Part shown: piece by piece, positions 62,577 to 64,000 of the stretch | How positions within the stretch are numbered: position 1 is the stretch's first letter | Layout: each line of letters begins with the position of its first letter | NCBI RefSeq assembly: GCF_003050865.1 | Contig: NZ_QAOK01000008.1 | Location: forward strand, 1 to 64,000 | DNA: 64,000 nt | Direction of reading: 5' to 3' | From: Nitrosospira multiformis | Lineage (GTDB): Bacteria > Pseudomonadota > Gammaproteobacteria > Burkholderiales > Nitrosomonadaceae | Made by a program: the position numbers and the translations under genes | Notes under the pieces: model-generated | Seen by the model: the letters and a program-made list of their open reading frames with translations, nothing else | The model's database searches: none | What the model was told of the DNA's origin: nothing

Positions 62577-64000
62577 ATGCAGCCAAAATTACTCTCATCC
62601 ACCATGTCCCGGCGTACATTCCTGAAAGCCGCAGCGGCGACCACCGCCGCCATCGGCGCTTCTGCCCTGCCCTTCGGAGCCCAGGCGCAAGGGAAAGCGA
62701 AGTATCGGCGTTTGAACGTTCTGAATCCGGAGGCGAAGCGCGCCATCGAAAGCTACAAGAGGGCTATCGCCAGGATGCTCAAGCTCCCGCCGGAGGACCC
62801 GCGCAACTGGTATCGCATCGCGCTCACTCACACGATGGATTGCCCGCACGGGAACTGGTGGTTTCTGGTCTGGCACCGCGGCTATATCGGCTGGTTCGAG
62901 CAGATTTGCCGTGAGCTCAGCGGCGACCCACAGTTTGCCCTCCCTTACTGGGATTGGACAGAGAATACGGACCCCAACAGTCCCTTTCAGGCACGCGTGC
63001 CCGCTGTCATGTTCGACGATGTGCTCACCCCCGCTCATCCGGCCTATATTGCAAATTCGCGCGAGTTTCAGAACCGCTTTCGCGGGGTAATCGCCAAGGC
63101 GGATTACTGGAAGCGCATTTGTGGGCCGAATGGTGAATTCGACGATGAGACGCAGTATGGTCAGCTCCTCGCCCGGGGAATCCGCTCCCCTGAGGATCTG
63201 TGGTTTGATATGCTCAATGACCCGAGAGGCCGCTTTTTTTTCGATCTGAAACAGGCGCGCGGCGCGACCCGGGAAAAGCCGGAGCTCGATGGAAAAACAA
63301 CGAAGGCCGTCTCCCTGCAAACATTGCTGGACGCGCTGGCCCCCCGCGATTTCCTCACGTTTGCCAGCCCGAAGACCCTTGGTCACAGCGCCCTCACCGG
63401 ATTTGGCGTGCTGGAAGGACAGCCGCACAACAGGGTGCACAACTGCGTCGGCGGCATCTTTACCGATCCCAAAGGCAACACCACCAACAACGGCGGCTTC
63501 ATGCAGGCTAATCTTTCGCCTGTCGACCCGCTTTTTTTCCTGCACCATGCGAATATCGACCGGCTTTGGGACGTATGGACCCGCAAGCAGTTGGCGAGGG
63601 GATATCCTGCCCTGCCCGAAGGCGTGGATTTCGACGCCTGGTCGAGAGAACCGTTTCTGTTCTTTGTCGATGCAAAGGGAAAGCCGGTGAAGAAAAGAAC
63701 CGCCGGGGACTACGCGACTATCGGGGATTTCAATTACGATTACGAGCCCGGCTCCGGCGAGGAGGTGGTTGCGCCTCCCATGTTCGCCTCACTGATGAGC
63801 ACAGCCGTACCCTCCGAGAGCACCAGGGCCCAGATCAGCCGCTCCGTGGTGAGTGGAGAGCAGGCGGCAAGCGCTATCGTGACACTTCCGTCTCCGCTGC
63901 TTGGCCTGCGTGCAAAGGCGGAAGCGCCGCGATTGTATGCAAAGATCACCCTGGCGCTGCCGCCGCTGGCGCACCATCATGATTTTGCCGTGATGGTGGA
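62577..64000 (+). CDS. Tat-exported tyrosinase-like copper oxidase (runs off the end)
   Basis: At least 474 residues of a tyrosinase/polyphenol oxidase-type protein. A twin-arginine signal is clear (SRRTFLKAAA, Arg12-Arg13, cleavage after AQAQ), so it is exported folded, probably with copper. The CuA site has His85, His91 and His100 (HGNWWFLVWHRGY) and the CuB site HNRVHNCVGG plus FFLHHANIDRLW. It should oxidise phenols or catechols with oxygen, though the natural substrate in an ammonia oxidiser is unclear. A C-terminal domain begins around residue 400 and continues beyond the window, so the full length is unknown. Confidence 0.9.
   Translation, partial: MQPKLLSSTMSRRTFLKAAAATTAAIGASALPFGAQAQGKAKYRRLNVLNPEAKRAIESYKRAIARMLKLPPEDPRNWYRIALTHTMDCPHGNWWFLVWHRGYIGWFEQICRELSGDPQFALPYWDWTENTDPNSPFQARVPAVMFDDVLTPAHPAYIANSREFQNRFRGVIAKADYWKRICGPNGEFDDETQYGQLLARGIRSPEDLWFDMLNDPRGRFFFDLKQARGATREKPELDGKTTKAVSLQTLLDALAPRDFLTFASPKTLGHSALTGFGVLEGQPHNRVHNCVGGIFTDPKGNTTNNGGFMQANLSPVDPLFFLHHANIDRLWDVWTRKQLARGYPALPEGVDFDAWSREPFLFFVDAKGKPVKKRTAGDYATIGDFNYDYEPGSGEEVVAPPMFASLMSTAVPSESTRAQISRSVVSGEQAASAIVTLPSPLLGLRAKAEAPRLYAKITLALPPLAHHHDFAVMV

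Noticed and set aside
62480-62914. 144-codon frame at the tyrosinase start
   Set aside because: The tyrosinase frame starting at 62577 has Tat and copper motifs; this is another frame of the same DNA.
1-64000. CRISPR array, prophage or complete insertion sequence
   Set aside because: No regularly spaced repeat arrays, phage structural genes or integrases were seen; only one partial IS end at the left edge.

Overview
The window looks like chromosome of a betaproteobacterial ammonia oxidiser, most likely Nitrosospira. The main reason is a full-length amoC (ammonia monooxygenase subunit C) standing alone without amoA or amoB. Other Nitrosospira-like traits fit: a phosphoketolase/acetate kinase pair, single-gene squalene synthase, a PEP-CTERM protein and dispersed palindromic intergenic repeats. 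The genus is inferred from gene content, not from a database search.

Layout. 1-0.1 kb: the end of an IS5-type insertion sequence. 0.5-7 kb: an AhpD-like protein and a cupin, then a leftward block usp-ackA-xfp (acetyl-phosphate from sugar phosphates). 7.5-10.6 kb: tim44-like, ubiJ, ubiB (ubiquinone). 11-12.2 kb: small membrane peptide and amoC with a terminator. 12.3-16.7 kb: guanidinium exporter (gdx/sugE) and potABCD polyamine importer. 16.7-25.4 kb: ferredoxin, hydrolase, beta/gamma-crystallin, small membrane proteins, a class A penicillin-binding protein, a broken TonB receptor fused by deletion to an amidohydrolase remnant, and a cytochrome c. 25.6-33.8 kb: penicillin acylase, macro-domain protein, PEP-CTERM sugar dehydrogenase, squalene synthase, BT1-type transporter. 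33.9-44.1 kb: a MacAB-type exporter with a secreted nuclease inside the cluster, dinB, a YbbP-like permease, HxlR regulator and divergent GST. 45-54.1 kb: a leftward operon for guanidine (or urea) breakdown. 54.2-64 kb: O-methyltransferase, rnk, chrA, an alginate-export-type porin, lytic-transglycosylase-like protein, apt, tRNA-Ser(GGA), an orphan membrane protein and a Tat-exported tyrosinase running off the window end.

The most interesting system is at 45,012-54,036. A sequence matching the guanidine-I (ykkC) riboswitch lies upstream, and in the same orientation, of an APC permease, two DUF1989 proteins (the carboxyguanidine deiminase family), a biotin-dependent 'urea' carboxylase and allophanate hydrolase. 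Together they should turn guanidine into three ammonia plus CO2. In an ammonia oxidiser that ammonia would be the energy substrate, so the locus may feed AMO as well as biosynthesis. A Gdx-type guanidinium exporter about 41 kb away completes an import/degrade/export set. A hairpin overlapping the 3' end of the aptamer offers a plausible switching mechanism.

Limits: all calls come from reading the sequence and recalled family motifs. No alignments, structure predictions or searches were run. Many starts are GTG or TTG and some are uncertain.
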